Source: Turritopsis dohrnii (lineage: Eukaryota; Cnidaria; Hydrozoa; Anthoathecata; Oceaniidae). Taken from it: a stretch of 64,000 bases of DNA. The stretch covers positions 62,001-126,000 of the forward strand of contig BQMF02000037.1 in assembly GCA_027922465.2 (NCBI GenBank). Reading direction: 5' to 3'. This document shows, one piece after another, positions 14,311-25,095 of this stretch. The notes under the pieces are model-generated. The model searched no databases, was not told where the DNA came from, and saw nothing but the letters and a program-made list of their open reading frames with translations. The position numbers and the translations under genes are program-made. The stretch's first letter is position 1; each line of letters starts with the position of its first letter.

Positions 14311-15660
14311 TTATGAATATTTACAATCAGGATATATACACTTCAGTAATAAATTACTGCTATTATTGCGTGTCCTTTCTACTGACACCAGCATAGCACA
14401 ATCCTCAGCTATATCTTATATATAATGGCGAGTGTGCATATACCACTTTTATTTTAGAGAGCAATAAATTTTGTTGAATTTTACGTTCAAAATCCTCTTA
14501 ATCGTGGTCATATTCTTTGTGAGGCCATGTGCTTTTTTTTACGATTATTATATAGTAGCATGTGCACATTTTTTTATTGTATCCCCAGGTGATTCAAATT
14601 TTCGTCACAGGGTTTGCGCACCTTGATTATATTTTTTGTCACCTTTTTTCGACACGGGATTTGCGTACATCATTGTCAAAGTTAGATGCAGTAAAAATTT
14701 TTACTAGTATATTATAAAAAATATTAATTCTCCCTGTTGCCTTTAATTATAATAAAACTAATATTTCATTCTCAGGTCAAGTTTTTGTTATAGGCCTCTT
14801 GTTGGCAACAGCAAATTGTAATACATGATGTAATTATTAGTTATGCCATTATCAGTTCATCAGCTTTATCAAAGCTATCTTTATCATTTATTCTGTATGT
14901 TTACAATACACAGATGGATAGCAAGTTATAGTTCCTTTCATGTGCTTTATCTGCAAACATTTTTGTAGATAGATAGATAGATAAAACTCATGAAAGAATA
15001 AGACATTATGATAAATGAATTATATACTGGACATAGGCAAGATCCAACAATTATGATCAAACATGATCAGACATTATTCAAGACCAATTTAAAGACAAGA
15101 ATCAATGTCAGACATAGTTCTGCATGGGTTCGAAGCCAAGGTCAGTGCTTCATCAAATCACATACCTTTAGACACATTCCATGAGGACTGGTTTCCATTT
15201 TGTAATGATGTGACTTTCCATCCCAGCTAAAACATGTACACAAACGTTTATCACAAGCTGCACATCACAGTTATAACACTCATATTTTTATCCCAATTAA
15301 GTAAATTCCAATTATATAAGCTATGTGACTGCACACTGGATTTTGCTGACCCTGCTAACATTGAATAAATACTTGTTGTAGCTTTGACAATAAGAATGAA
15401 CTTGATGTTGAAACGCTTTTTGGACATTTTTCTTCACACCCAAAAAAACTTTTATTCCACCTATTTTATAGAATGAGAATAAGCTTTGACAAAATAAATA
15501 AATATAATTATAAAATGAAAAACACATACGCAACTGATAAAACAGGACATCTAGTGGATTCACTATCTCTTATCAAAAATGATCCATTTCTTTTGTTTTT
15601 AAGAAGATTTTCACAATCAATACGACTGAGTGATGGATGATAATAATCCCATTGACCCAT
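341..15660 (-). CDS. INPPL1: SHIP-type SH2/SAM phosphatidylinositol 5-phosphatase, complete, 33 coding exons
   Basis: Predicted to hydrolyse the 5-phosphate of PI(3,4,5)P3 at the inner membrane. Joined exons give 1115 codons. The SH2 domain is at about 4-103, with the phosphotyrosine Arg at 31 in FLIRDSES. A helical/PH-like region follows to about 400. The IPPc domain is at about 402-702: FIGTWNMGN (N409), TQE (E449), HLTSG, WFGDLNYR (D580, N582), PSWCDR (660-665) and SSDHSPVF (D691, H692), so all catalytic motifs are intact. A C2 domain lies at about 715-880, PPELPPKR at 974-981, and a SAM domain at about 1042-1103. SAM makes it SHIP2-like; vertebrate SHIP1 lacks it. Exons in translation order: 15530-15660, 15166-15226, 13158-13317, 12981-13056, 11789-11929, 11091-11163, 7340-7366, 6122-6214, 5840-5986, 5658-5712, 5457-5525, 5291-5385, 4763-5059, 4557-4674, 4329-4425, 4116-4248, 3941-4040, 3659-3747, 3492-3573, 3316-3414, 2970-3034, 2779-2836, 2585-2712, 2427-2514, 2115-2276, 2004-2033, 1870-1917, 1589-1786, 1217-1264, 1105-1135, 889-913, 653-736, 341-580 (stop TAG 341-343). 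Frame is continuous through every junction. Exon 8 has a weak donor (GTTCTT). 5' UTR exons are not resolved. Confidence 0.95.
3901..3950 (-). repeat. 28-bp tandem duplication of a 5' splice site (SHIP exon 17 donor)
   Basis: The segment beginning ggtgaaccttaccgaaacat occurs at 3901 and again at 3929. On the minus strand each copy carries the same donor, TTCG|GTAAGG. Using the first donor (intron start 3940) keeps the frame into exon 18. Using the second would add 28 nt and shift the frame. Confidence 0.85.
6291..6328. repeat. short near-perfect hairpin in SHIP intron 7
   Basis: TGGAGCAGGAGAGAAAAA and TTTTTTCTCCTGCTCCA form an about 17-bp stem with a loop of a few bases. It lies directly before the degenerate tandem repeat at 6365-6905 and may mark the edge of that repeat. 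No function is evident. Confidence 0.7.
6365..6905. repeat. degenerate minisatellite (ACGAA / AAGAAGTTCATTTACGAA type), SHIP intron 7
   Basis: Variants of a phrase like cgaatctaagaagttcattt, followed by acgaagaaa and taacgtcgaaa, recur about ten times with spacing of roughly 40-60 bp. Copies are diverged and differ in length. It fills about half of the 1.1-kb intron between exons 7 and 8. Confidence 0.7.
7019..7043. repeat. (AAT)n microsatellite
   Basis: An uninterrupted run of AAT triplets in SHIP intron 7. Confidence 0.9.
7468..8454. mobile_element. 987-bp TIR DNA transposon (non-autonomous) in SHIP intron 6
   Basis: The ends are inverted: CAGGTCGGCA at the left and TGCCAACCTG at the right. 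The 5-bp direct repeat AAATT lies immediately outside on both sides (7463-7467, 8455-8459), consistent with a target-site duplication. Extra GTCGGCA/GCCGAC boxes cluster just inside both ends, as in transposase-binding subterminal repeats. No transposase reading frame was seen. The superfamily cannot be assigned from the ends alone. Confidence 0.75.
9034..9172. mobile_element. 139-bp foldback element in SHIP intron 6
   Basis: Arms of about 45 bp, beginning aatagataacaa and ending ttgttatctatt, are inverted copies and enclose a loop of about 50 bp. The arms share the phrase attctatatttattcagcag in opposite orientation. This is either a short MITE or a foldback relic. Confidence 0.7.
10509..10697. 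repeat. 29-bp minisatellite, about 6.5 copies, SHIP intron 6
   Basis: Units start at 10509, 10538, 10567, 10596, 10625, 10654 and 10683, an exact 29-bp period. Each reads ggctgtactatttatgatgc plus ctacaatat, with single-base variants (gga, gca) in middle copies. Near-identity suggests recent expansion. Confidence 0.95.
11998..12872 (-). mobile_element. non-autonomous Helitron, copy 1, filling SHIP intron 4
   Basis: On the minus strand the element starts TCTATATATTAATAG after an A (12873). It ends in a GCCGCCTTGGCGGC hairpin followed by CTAG and a host T (11997). A 5' TC end, a 3' hairpin plus CTRR, and insertion between A and T without target duplication are the defining Helitron marks. It is 875 bp long and contains an (AAAC)n stretch near its 5' end. 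No RepHel gene is visible. Without it, the intron would be about 176 bp. Confidence 0.88.
13838..14110. repeat. diverged direct repeat (GGCCACCA...GTGGCCC) in SHIP intron 2
   Basis: A phrase beginning caggccaccaa and ending near ggcccgaatg or ggcccagcatg occurs twice, around 13837-13880 and 14057-14100, about 220 bp apart. Each copy is roughly self-complementary at its ends (GGCCACCA and TGGTGGCCC). It is probably a relic of an inverted-repeat element. Confidence 0.5.
14273..14312. repeat. (TTTA)n microsatellite
   Basis: About ten TTTA units without interruption, in SHIP intron 2. Confidence 0.95.
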
Positions 15661-18600
15661 AATACTTTTTGTTCTTCACATAACTAAATATCATGAGATA
15701 TATTAAAGTCTGTTCATAAATTATATGCACTGATTTCAGCTTTTATATAAAAACCAGGCTCAAGGGAATTTATGTAATTTGTTAAATCTGGTTTCCACAT
15801 GGTAACTGAAATTAGTGCACATATTTTTTGAACAGACTTTAAATGAGACTTAATGCAGATTAAATCGGAAAATCTGATAATTTTGAGTTTGTCCAGCCCA
15901 GACCACACAAATTATACAGAATGATTTGGGAAGAAAAAAAATGAATGAAAAGAATCACATTATTATCACCCACACATGTGAAACTACTGTATTGCAACAT
16001 GCTCAAGAATGCAATGTTTAGGAACAAATTTCTTGCTCAATCCTTTCCCAAATTCGTATTGATCATATCAGACATGTGAATGGTTTTTGTACTACTTTTG
16101 AGTATAATTAAGATAAATGTAAATGTAAAGTTACTTCAGTAACATCTTCAGGTTACTGAAGTAAGGAAAAGCTTCGTAATTTTAAGAAAAATAAATACAT
16201 TTTTAAAAACTTTTGCGTTTATTTCTTTATATTGTTTCTGGCTAACTGACAATGAAATGTAAAGTAATTTATGCACATGGATCTACTGTGTTTAGATTGA
16301 TCAACCCCTTAATTCTACAACTATAAGTGGTGTTAATTTGACAAAAGGAGGAGAGAAAATAAAACTGAATTACTATCAATCAGTTTCTCCATTGCAAATT
16401 TACTTACTTAATTAATTAAATTAAAGGTGGCATGGAATAATTGTTGTAAAAACTTTATTCAGACCTTATCCTTGATCACAATATTATGTCAAACAACGCT
16501 TACAGTGGACAAAGAGATGTAATTCATATAGAAATTCACTGAATCATCAATAATTATGTTTTGTGTTTTTTGTGTTATAACTTGTGTTTTACCGATACCC
16601 TCGGTTTCTGATATTACTGGATATTGAGTTTCTGGTCAAGGTATTAGCTAGAAATTTTGGGAACATAACAGTATTCACAGTGTTGGGAAGTTGGTGAGTG
16701 TGTCACCTTTCAAATTGGGGTCTTAGGGGACATTGTGCAAAACTCGTTGCATGGTTATAGGGTTTTAGCTATTCAACTTAAAATTCTGGTCTTATAAGGT
16801 CTAGGACTGACCAAACACAAAGCAAAATTAGAGGTTTCATAATAAGTTCAAAAGAAAGATATGTAATATTCAAGGAAAATCATACATCAGGCCTAAGAGG
16901 AGTGCGATTGCATGTGCACGCCTCCACGCACGCCAAGATTAATTTACATGTGTGGCAATCGCACGCCTGGCTTTTAATGACAAGTGAATGCTTATTTAAA
17001 AGTCAACAAAAATCTGTCCCAAAAAGTTGAAACTCAAAAATTTGCTTCGGAAATTGTTCATGTGTTACGATTAAATTTTACAATAACGGAACAAAACTTT
17101 GCTACCATTTCAGTAGTGAGGTCTCCGATCACTTTGGAATACGGTAGTGGTTTTGAATCGAAAATCAGTGCTCACAAATTTTCTTTTTTTGGTAGTAGAA
17201 AACAAGTGTACTCAGCGAAATCCACTAAGGAACGAAGGAGCTTTGTGCACGCTATTTTATTATATATTTCCCCGTAGGGCGAAATATATGTTAAAATCGG
17301 CATTTTCCTTCTCCTTCTTCTCCTTCTTCTCTGTTCACTTTTATAGCCGCGGTTCGGTATTGAATTTTCGCCTAGCCAAACTAGATAAGAATAGAGGCTA
17401 GTCTACAGCACGCCATTTTTTTCAGTCAGTGCAGTGGAAGATTTTTGCTTTTTTTCTGGTAGCTTTTAAAATGATTCAATAGATGAAACGTTAAATGATG
17501 TTAAATGATGGAAATGAATCGTTTTAGTTCAGTGTTGTCTTAAAAAGCTTTGTAAAAACTTTTGAATGAAATGAACGCGTAAAAACCAGAAAGAATTGAT
17601 ATATCAATGGTCAATGATGTTTTGTTTTTGTTGATAACAATGTTATGATGATTGGTAATTAATTTGCTTCGAACAGCAAACCATTGAAGCTGTGGTTTCA
17701 GTGCAAAGGTGAAAATTCATTATCAATAGCCAGGCTGAAGATTTATTTTTATTTTACATCCTGATATATAATGTAGAGCCCAACTGAACTGAAATCACGA
17801 TGTAGGTACCAGCCATAAAGGAAATCCATTTCATGTGGAGAACAACCAGTTCAATCAGTTTGATAATTCAAAAAGTACATACAAAAACAGCAAGTAAAAA
17901 CGTGATGTCGTATATGCAATAAGAAGTTCAGAAAACCAATTACGTATAATATTTTAAAACACACAGGATTGAGACACATAATAACTTGAAAGAATCTGGT
18001 CGAGTGTGCTTCCCTGGATAGTCATTTAATCCTACAACAGAAACATAGTTTACTATGGATGAATTCCATGGTCACGTATACTGTTTTGATACATACTGTA
18101 TGTCATATTTTATTTTGCAAAATTTATATACTGTCAATTTTCCTGTACGAACAACGAGCGTAAATCAAAACACAATACAAATGACAGTCTGTAAATTAAA
18201 TCAAGCCGGAACACAAACTTCTACTTTTAGCTATGTAGTGATTTGGTTATGAATATGTATTTTCACTACCAAAATTTTTTTTCCATTTGGGATTTATATA
18301 TGAAGGTCGTTTTTACCACAAAATAAACAATGAGTGTGAACATATTTTTTTGAACATAGATGTTTATTCTGGATACTTGAATTTAGTTTTATAAATCGTC
18401 ACTTTAAGCCCATCTTTTTTTTTAAAAATAACTATTCTGTCCTAATTTGAAATGTTACACGTAACATTTGTTAGTAGAGATTTTGATTGCTTTCGATAGT
18501 TATTTGCTTATATGTCTACCCGAAAGTATACTGTGGTATCAAAATTAGGTTTAACAATTTTCTTTTCTTTTTTTGTACGGAAAACCTGTATACAAATTTG

Positions 18601-19365
18601 ATTGTATAATGTTGTAAGATAATTTTATCCAAGTTACAAAAAGCAAGTGTTCTCTCATACATTGTTTACCGTGATTTTATGGTATAAAGGATAGGAACTT
18701 GTCAAGCTTCTGCAACAATAAAGATCATACATATTATGTTATGATGAAATTGTCTTACACATTGATGGGGTTGTTGATATGCAGTTGTTTAAGGGGAAAT
18801 ATTAGTCGCTTTTTAACTCCTCAGCAAAAATTTTTAAGAGAAACCTTATCATTTGGCCGTGAACAACTTCATATCAGAATAAGTTCAAAGTAAGTTTTTT
18901 TGTGGTATTAAATTCAATCTGTGTATCAGGTTGATGGTATTTATACTGTAATTATTTAATGATTTAATCATTTTTCTCATGGTTATCAATGTACACACAA
19001 TAATTGATAAAATGCTTGCAACTTTGGGGAAATATATAGTCGCATTTTTGCGAATCTTGTTATGTATCATTACAGTTCAGAAAAAAATAATCTCTTATTA
19101 AAAAAATTAGCCAGCCAAGTGGTGACGAGTTAATGGAATGGAAACGTCTTTAATTTAATTCAAAAACCATTTGAACTTCAAACCAAAACGAGTTACACAA
19201 TTTTTTTTTATTTTCGGCTTTTATTTTCCCTCTTTATTATCTTTGAATAAATTTGATTTACCGTCAAAGTAATCTTTAGAAATAACATTTTACATTTCTG
19301 AATCTTCGAAAACATTGTTTTGTTTGAAATTCATTCTCCATGAAAATCTCATTATTTTTACATAT
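15661..19365. other. upstream flank of SHIP; no gene recognised
   Basis: This 3.7-kb AT-rich stretch should hold the SHIP promoter and 5' UTR, but no exon or core promoter could be pinned down. It contains a pyrimidine-rich CTTCTC tract near 17309-17335, a short hairpin around 17264-17291 (ATATATTTC / GAAATATAT), and one deleted transposon copy (16888-16982). The open frames here (60-97 codons) are AT-rich, lack recognisable domains and look like chance. Confidence 0.5.
16888..16982. mobile_element. deleted copy of the CAGGCCT / GTGCGAT-box element
   Basis: It begins CAGGCCTAAGAGGAGTGCGA and ends with ggcaatcgcac plus a TTTTAATGAC tail that resembles the right end of the larger element at 19366-20415. 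Only about 95 bp remain, so this is an internally deleted relative. Confidence 0.55.
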
Positions 19366-20415
19366 CAGGCCTGGTCATGAATGGCGTGCGATCGCACGCG
19401 CACGCGCCCACACACGCCTAGATCGGCTAAGGCGTGCGTTAATCGCACACGTGAATTTCGTAAAAACGGACCCTAGGCGTGCGATTACCGCACGTGCAAT
19501 CAAACAGATTTATAAATCGCACGTGCAGAATATTTACGTTTTTTTCGCAATAACGGAACATTTGATCACATATTTCTTCTTCCATCAGCTGGTAGATTAA
19601 TCAACAGGTGTTATATATGTTCATATTTACGAAAGAAAAACTTGTTTGATGAATGAAGTCACGTTTCAACGAACACATATTTTTTTCAATTCCTTTAAGA
19701 CGAAAGAAAAACTTGTTTGATGAATGAAGTCGCGTTTCAACGAATACATTTTTTTCAATTCGTCACTGTGCTTGAAATGAAAATGAAAAAAAAAATTTAA
19801 AAAAATGAAATCACTGTAAATACAGTGTTTCCACATGTAAGAACTAAGTTTTAAGAACTAAGTTTTTATTATTTCGTTCAGAATTTTTTACCAATTTCTA
19901 AAGAAATCTGTTTTACTTGCTGTTTTACCAAGAACTTTTTATGAACTTTAAAACTTCTACGAAGGAGTGTTCATGAGTACTTTCCAATAAAAATGAGGTG
20001 GGATGCATTTTCACTAATTTTTGCTAACGATGGATAGAAAAGGTGTAACGAAGGAAATCTCTACATTTTGAGTTAGCGTCCTTGGTCCTTAGCGTTTATC
20101 GCAACACATCATGCCCATGTTTTTTAAATCAAAGTAAAAAAACTAAACGTCACCGTTTCCTTATTTGTTAAAATATTTTTAATTTAAGGTAGAGAGTAGC
20201 TTGTAACATCTGGTTTGCAGAAATCTTTGGTGTTCTATTGTCAGCAAAAGTTATTTGTTTTTTATTTATTTTAAGGATAGTATTGTAGTTTTGTTATATT
20301 TTTTAGCGCACGCCTTGAGTTCGTATGGCGTGCGTTCATCGCACGCCATATTTAAAAATACAGAAAAAGGCGTGCGATTGCCGCACTCCAAGCATTTTAT
20401 TCATGACCAGGCCTG
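19366..20415. mobile_element. 1.05-kb TIR DNA element with GTGCGAT/ATCGCAC boxes
   Basis: Perfect 17-bp inverted ends (CAGGCCTGGTCATGAAT), flanked by the 5-bp direct repeat CATAT (19361-19365, 20416-20420). Near both ends are many short inverted boxes of the GGCGTGCGAT...ATCGCACGCC type, a pattern expected of transposase-binding subterminal repeats. A 71-bp tandem duplication (gaaagaaaaacttgtttgat...) lies at about 19629-19770. No transposase gene is present. CAGG termini recall hAT, but hAT makes 8-bp duplications, so the class is open. Confidence 0.8.
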
Positions 20416-20420
20416 CATAT

Positions 20421-20596
20421 AATGATACATTTCGAATTTGACTTGATTATCATACAGAATGAAGATCATTGATGTCAATTGGAAAAAATTGATCGCACAT
20501 CTGTCAAAAATTTACACGAGCGCACACCATAACTGATATCGTCAATTAAGGCATGCGATGACCACACGTCTGCTAATTTTCGTATGACCAGGCCTG
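20421..20596. mobile_element. partial second copy of the same element (right end only)
   Basis: The stretch carries diverged gatcgcac, gcgcacacc and catgcgat boxes and finishes with ATGACCAGGCCTG, matching the right end of the neighbouring intact element. No matching left end is seen, so the full copy may have been interrupted by the element at 19366-20415. Confidence 0.55.
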
Positions 20597-20685
20597 TACA
20601 TACAAAATTCTCAGTTTGTTTTGTCTGGAAAAGCAACATGAACAAATGTGAAGCGAAAACATTACATTGCAACATTAAAATAGCA

Positions 20686-22213
20686 GGGCTGCAAATAAGC
20701 GTCGGACATAGGACATTGTCCTACAGGATGTTGCTAATGTCCTACTGAAAAACATTTGTGTCGGTCATGATGTCCGACAGACTACGAACATGTAAAATGA
20801 ACAACTTTGTCTACTTGTTTGATACACTTTTGTTACTCGTATGTTACGCTATAGTAACATCTCCGCATCAAAAGAGTAACACATTTTTGTTACGCTAACG
20901 TAACACGTATCAATGTTCACATTCAATGCAATGTCATCCCTCTTACGCGTAAATATTTCGTAAAGTTTTAAGCATGAAACTTTATTGAAATAAATGAAAC
21001 TCTGTTCTTTTAACAATAATACGGAATTTATTAATGAAATTTTAGTTTAGACATCGCCGTTTCTGTGGGATTGTGGGAAATATCCTCTACTCTGATCCAT
21101 CGCGGCGCCAGACAATTAAGCTTACACTAGGATCAACAGCGGAGTCACTCCTTTCCCAAGAAAACAATGTCCTAGAGAGTTCCAGTTGACTTTCCTTACT
21201 GCTCTACCTCTCTCTTGAACAGCAAAGTCGGACTAACGTCACCTAGTTTCAACTGGACAGATGAAAAAAAATTATTTTCTTTGATCTTGATGTATGTTCA
21301 AAAAATTGTTTGTTATTGGAAATAAAAACAGATCTTCATAAAAAAAATGCAGTGATGCTATACTTATTGTCAGTATAGTTCGTAGTGTGCGCAGCTACGC
21401 AAAATAAGGTAAGTCAAGCTAATATTCAAGGTGAGTATCTTAAAAGAAAACTTTTGGAACTCGTCAAGTCGACGTTAAAATGTTATTTCTCTCTTCCCAT
21501 CTTCTATTTTAAGACTTGATTGTAAAAGAATCGTGCACATAAACTTTGATAAGTTTCAACGATATATCCTTTGTACTGCACAAAGAAAGGTCATTAATTA
21601 TTCATCATGTTATGTCTGTCGTTTGAAAAGGAGCATATCCGTAAACTGGTACTTGTGTACTTTGCTCACGCGAGCACATGCTCCGAATACTTTATTCTTA
21701 AGTGAGTTCCTTTGATACAAACAGATGGTTTCTATTTGCAGCAACAAGTTTAGATTGTTTTTCAAGAAAAGGTCTTTTCAGTTTCTAAGTGAATGTGAAC
21801 CAGGCGCGAGTCTATCCCAACTATACTTTGCTTTTAAATTTGAAAGCGTGCAAATTGAAAATGGAAGGCAACTGCATGAATTGCTCGCGTAAAACAAAAT
21901 ATAATTGTTTAAGCTGTGCACTTAAAGTTTGCAAAGTTTGCAATGTATGCTCAATTTGATTTATGTTTATTTTATCGTTATGAAAAATAACTGAATGACT
22001 TAATGCATTCTGTTATTAAGAGAAGTCTTTTTAAAAAGTATAGTGGTTTTACTTTCTTTGTTTAAATATTTAGTTTGTAAGGGTGTTTACAAATAATCCA
22101 GTTTGATTTCATTGAGTTGTTTTTTGACCTACTGGTTTTGGAGCATGTCCCACAGATTTTGGTTTCAGTCGGACATGATGTCCTACAAGGTTTTAAAAAT
22201 TATTTGCAGCCTT
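20686..22213. mobile_element. 1.5-kb TIR DNA element with GTCGGACA boxes, copy 1
   Basis: Ends are GGGCTGCAAATAA at the left and TTATTTGCAGCCTT at the right. Inside both ends are repeated GTCGGACA, GGACATNNTGTCC and TGTCCTAC boxes. A related element with the same box type lies at 42278-43471. The flanks share ATAGC, an imperfect candidate target duplication. No transposase frame was recognised. Confidence 0.7.
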
Positions 22214-22610
22214 GATATAGCGATATATCAATATCACCTTCATGTATATATTTACTTTGTATCGTTTTAGTCAAACATTAACTTACTTAAATAGAAAAAC
22301 CTTTGATTATGATTTATGTTTGACTTTATGATCGACTAACAACCTCGATGCTTGGATGAATACAACTAGCAACTCTGCTATAACTGGTCACCAATCTGGT
22401 ACCTGGACACACAACTTGCAACTCTGCTATCAATCCCACTGGCATCCCTGCCATCGCTGACCACGCTCTTACTGGTCCAGCCCAACCGGCAATACTCTTG
22501 CCAACCAAGCTTCCAACATATCGAATTAGTTTCGAACTATACAGGTATAGCGTTTCTTACCTACTACCATGGTTGTGGTTGCATGCCCATACCCAGGGTG
22601 CGACTATTGA

Positions 22611-23634
22611 ACAATAGATGCAGACGCTCAATTGGCATCTACTCTCCTCCAAATCCACGCTTCTGGCAATCATGCTCAACAACAACCGGCACCTGGGGCT
22701 CGCGACGCCGCTCAAGTTGAAAAGGTCAGGCAACCAACAATAACAACTGGAGGTTCCAGCGAAGACTGGTCATATTTCAATGTTCGATGGCAAGACTATG
22801 TCACTGCAACAAAAATCACTGGTCCCGAACTGGTCATTCAACTTCTCGAGTGCTGTGACGAGGAACTATGCAAAGACCTGACCCGTCTATCTGGTGGAAC
22901 GTTAACTGGAAGACCACAGGCTGACGTGCTAGCAGCCATCAAAAGCCTTGCGGTCAGGGAAGAAAATGCGATGGTTGCAAGAGTGACGCTACATGAGATG
23001 CGACAGGATCGTGACGAACCAATAAGATCCTTTGCAGCCCGCATCAAAGGACAAGCAAGCATTTGCAAATACACACTCACCTGTCAATGTGGACAAGAGA
23101 TCAGCTACAGTGACAAAATATTACGTGACGTGGTTGTTCAAGGACTTTACAACAACGACATCCAACTCGACCTTCTCAGTGACCATAACCAGGACATGTC
23201 GCTTGAAGAGGTCCTCCAATTTGTTGAGAAGAAAGAGGCTGGTCGCCGTTCTGCCAACAAGCTACATGACTCACAGGTGGCTGGCATCAGTCAATACAAA
23301 AGAAACCAGCGAGAACAAATCAAAGATGGACCATGTGACTACTGCGGAAAGAAGGGTCATGGCAAGAACTCCTCATCGGGCATCAGAAGGACAAAATGCC
23401 CAGCATTCAACAAGACCTGTGACTACTGCCAAAAGAAACACCATTTGGCGGCAGTATGCAGACAGAAGAGCAAGGCGACCACTGAAACATCAGCATTGGA
23501 GTCCTTCCTGTGTGCAACATCGAACACCACCAACGCACTGTCATCATCCACTGCCCTTGACCACCACCTCTACACTGACACAAAATGGGTCAAGAAGGAA
23601 TCCCAGCCACAACCATATATCAAGCTGACTGTCT
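22611..23634 (+). pseudogene. Gag-like protein with cysteine/histidine knuckles (disrupted)
   Basis: The frame opens after a TGA at 22608-22610 but has no ATG near its start; an ATA sits where an initiator would be expected. The 330-residue core is the gag_pre/UBN2 type of the Ty3/gypsy group. It ends in two zinc-binding stretches: CDYCGKKGHGK, with further Cys, and CDYCQKKHHLAAVC. These bind RNA in other families. The frame continues without shift up to the DNA insertion at 23635 and is the same frame as protease on the far side, so gag and pol were one polyprotein before the insertion. Confidence 0.8.
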
Positions 23635-24463
23635 CCAGCGACGTATCCAGTGGGTTTTTGATACTGGTATACCGGTATGGGCGCCCAAACTCCGACGCCC
23701 AAAAAATAAAAACGTGAAAAAAAAAAATTATAATAAAGAAAAAAAAAACGTTAATAACAATTCTTCCTGACTACAAAGGAAAGATATAAGCTTACTTGCC
23801 GTCACAAATATGACCAGCTGGTACAGTGTTTTTGAAATAAATTATTTCTTTTTAATCCCTTAGACAGTTAACTGCTTTTGTTATTATTTATTTTTAACCA
23901 TTGAATTGATTTCATTCAAACCAGCGTCACGGAATATTTTAAAATTTCCCCCCGTCTAGACAATGTTTATTTTTTTCTTGCACATACGCTAGTTAAAATG
24001 GTAGACATTCTTCACGTGGACATATCGGCGGCGATATGACATTGAGATTCCTCAGCTGTTATGTTCTTGCTTTGTTGTTTCTAAACAGATGGAGAGAAAG
24101 ATCAACCACCTCGTCTACAGCGCTTCTTCTCTCTACTTAAAATCGGAAAGAAATCAGAAGTTCCATGGACGCGGTAACAATCTTTCTCTCCGTTGTTTCC
24201 AATTTTAAACCAGAAGTTCTGTAGCAGTGACAGTGATAGCTTCTCCATGAAAATAAATGCAATAGATCCATAAAAATACATGCACTTATGGCTATGGTTT
24301 AATAGGATAATTATTCACAAAGTAAGTGTCGCAAATGCATTTTCCGGCGATCTAGAAACACGAAATCTCAAAATTTTTCCCTCCGCGCCAACCATGGTGG
24401 CGCCTCACGGAGATCGTGTCTAAGCAAACGGTATCCCCAAAAAAACTCTGGATACGTCACTGG
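23635..24463. mobile_element. 829-bp TIR element inserted in the gypsy gag-pol junction
   Basis: Inverted ends of about 26 bp, CCAGCGACGTATCCAG at the left and its near copy CTGGATACGTCACTGG at the right. They are flanked by the 3-bp direct repeat TCT (23632-23634, 24464-24466). The gag and protease frames on either side are in register once the element and one TCT are discounted, which confirms the boundaries. The interior is AT-rich, with a GGGCGCCC-containing motif (near 23678-23690) that recurs at 46414-46450, and no coding frame. Confidence 0.88.
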
Positions 24464-25095
24464 TCTCCGTGGCAGTCGACGACTACTCAAGACTGGGCTA
24501 TGAACTTGACAAGACGAAGACCAAAACGTCTGCCTTTCAAGCAATGGCAGACACCGGATGTCAGAGTTGTGTTATCAGCACCAAACACCTGCAAAGACTT
24601 GGTCTCAAGGATGAAGATCTGATACCAGCAACGATGAGGATAAGAGCAGCAAACAACAGTTATATACCGATCCTCGGAGCTACCGTCCTCTGCATAAAGG
24701 GACGATCTGCCAACGGCGATACGAAAGAAACAAGGCAGGTAGCCTATGCATCCGACGCGACTGAGAAGTTCTTCCTCAGTAGACAAGCCTGCGTGGAACT
24801 TGGGATCATCTCGAGCACCTTCCCTACCATTGGAGAGGTTAGCGCAATTCAAGACAAAGAGGACCCTGACGATGAACAGCCGGTTACACCTGGTTTGAGC
24901 TCAGAAGTATCTTCCGCATTGTCCCAAGCCCCGAAGAGTGCATTAACATCAAACTGTGACTGCTTCCACCACCCAAGCCTACTGAACTTCCCTTCCCAGC
25001 AACCGAAGAGAACAGATCCAAACTCCAAGAATGGCTCGTCAACTACTATGCTTCTAGTACCTTCAACACATGCAGCCACCAGCCCCTACCAATGA
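24464..25095 (+). pseudogene. retroelement aspartic protease region of pol
   Basis: A retropepsin-like domain: the catalytic triplet is in MADTGCQSC (about 24544-24570), followed by a flap-like segment and ILGATVLC. In the parent element this would cut the Gag-Pol polyprotein. A single-base shift around 24.95 kb moves the downstream coding sequence to another frame; this frame then runs to a TGA at 25093-25095. The reverse-transcriptase frame is already open upstream of that stop. Confidence 0.8.

Noticed and set aside
16984..17401. Two overlapping frames of 97 and 84 codons
   Set aside because: Overlap in different frames, no recognisable motif, and partly made of a pyrimidine-rich tract.
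22300..22610. 5' LTR of the gypsy element
   Set aside because: GC-richer and next to gag, but no matching copy exists downstream because the 3' part is lost, and no TG...CA ends or primer-binding site could be fixed.
24487..24852. 121-codon minus-strand frame
   Set aside because: Antisense shadow of the gypsy protease region.
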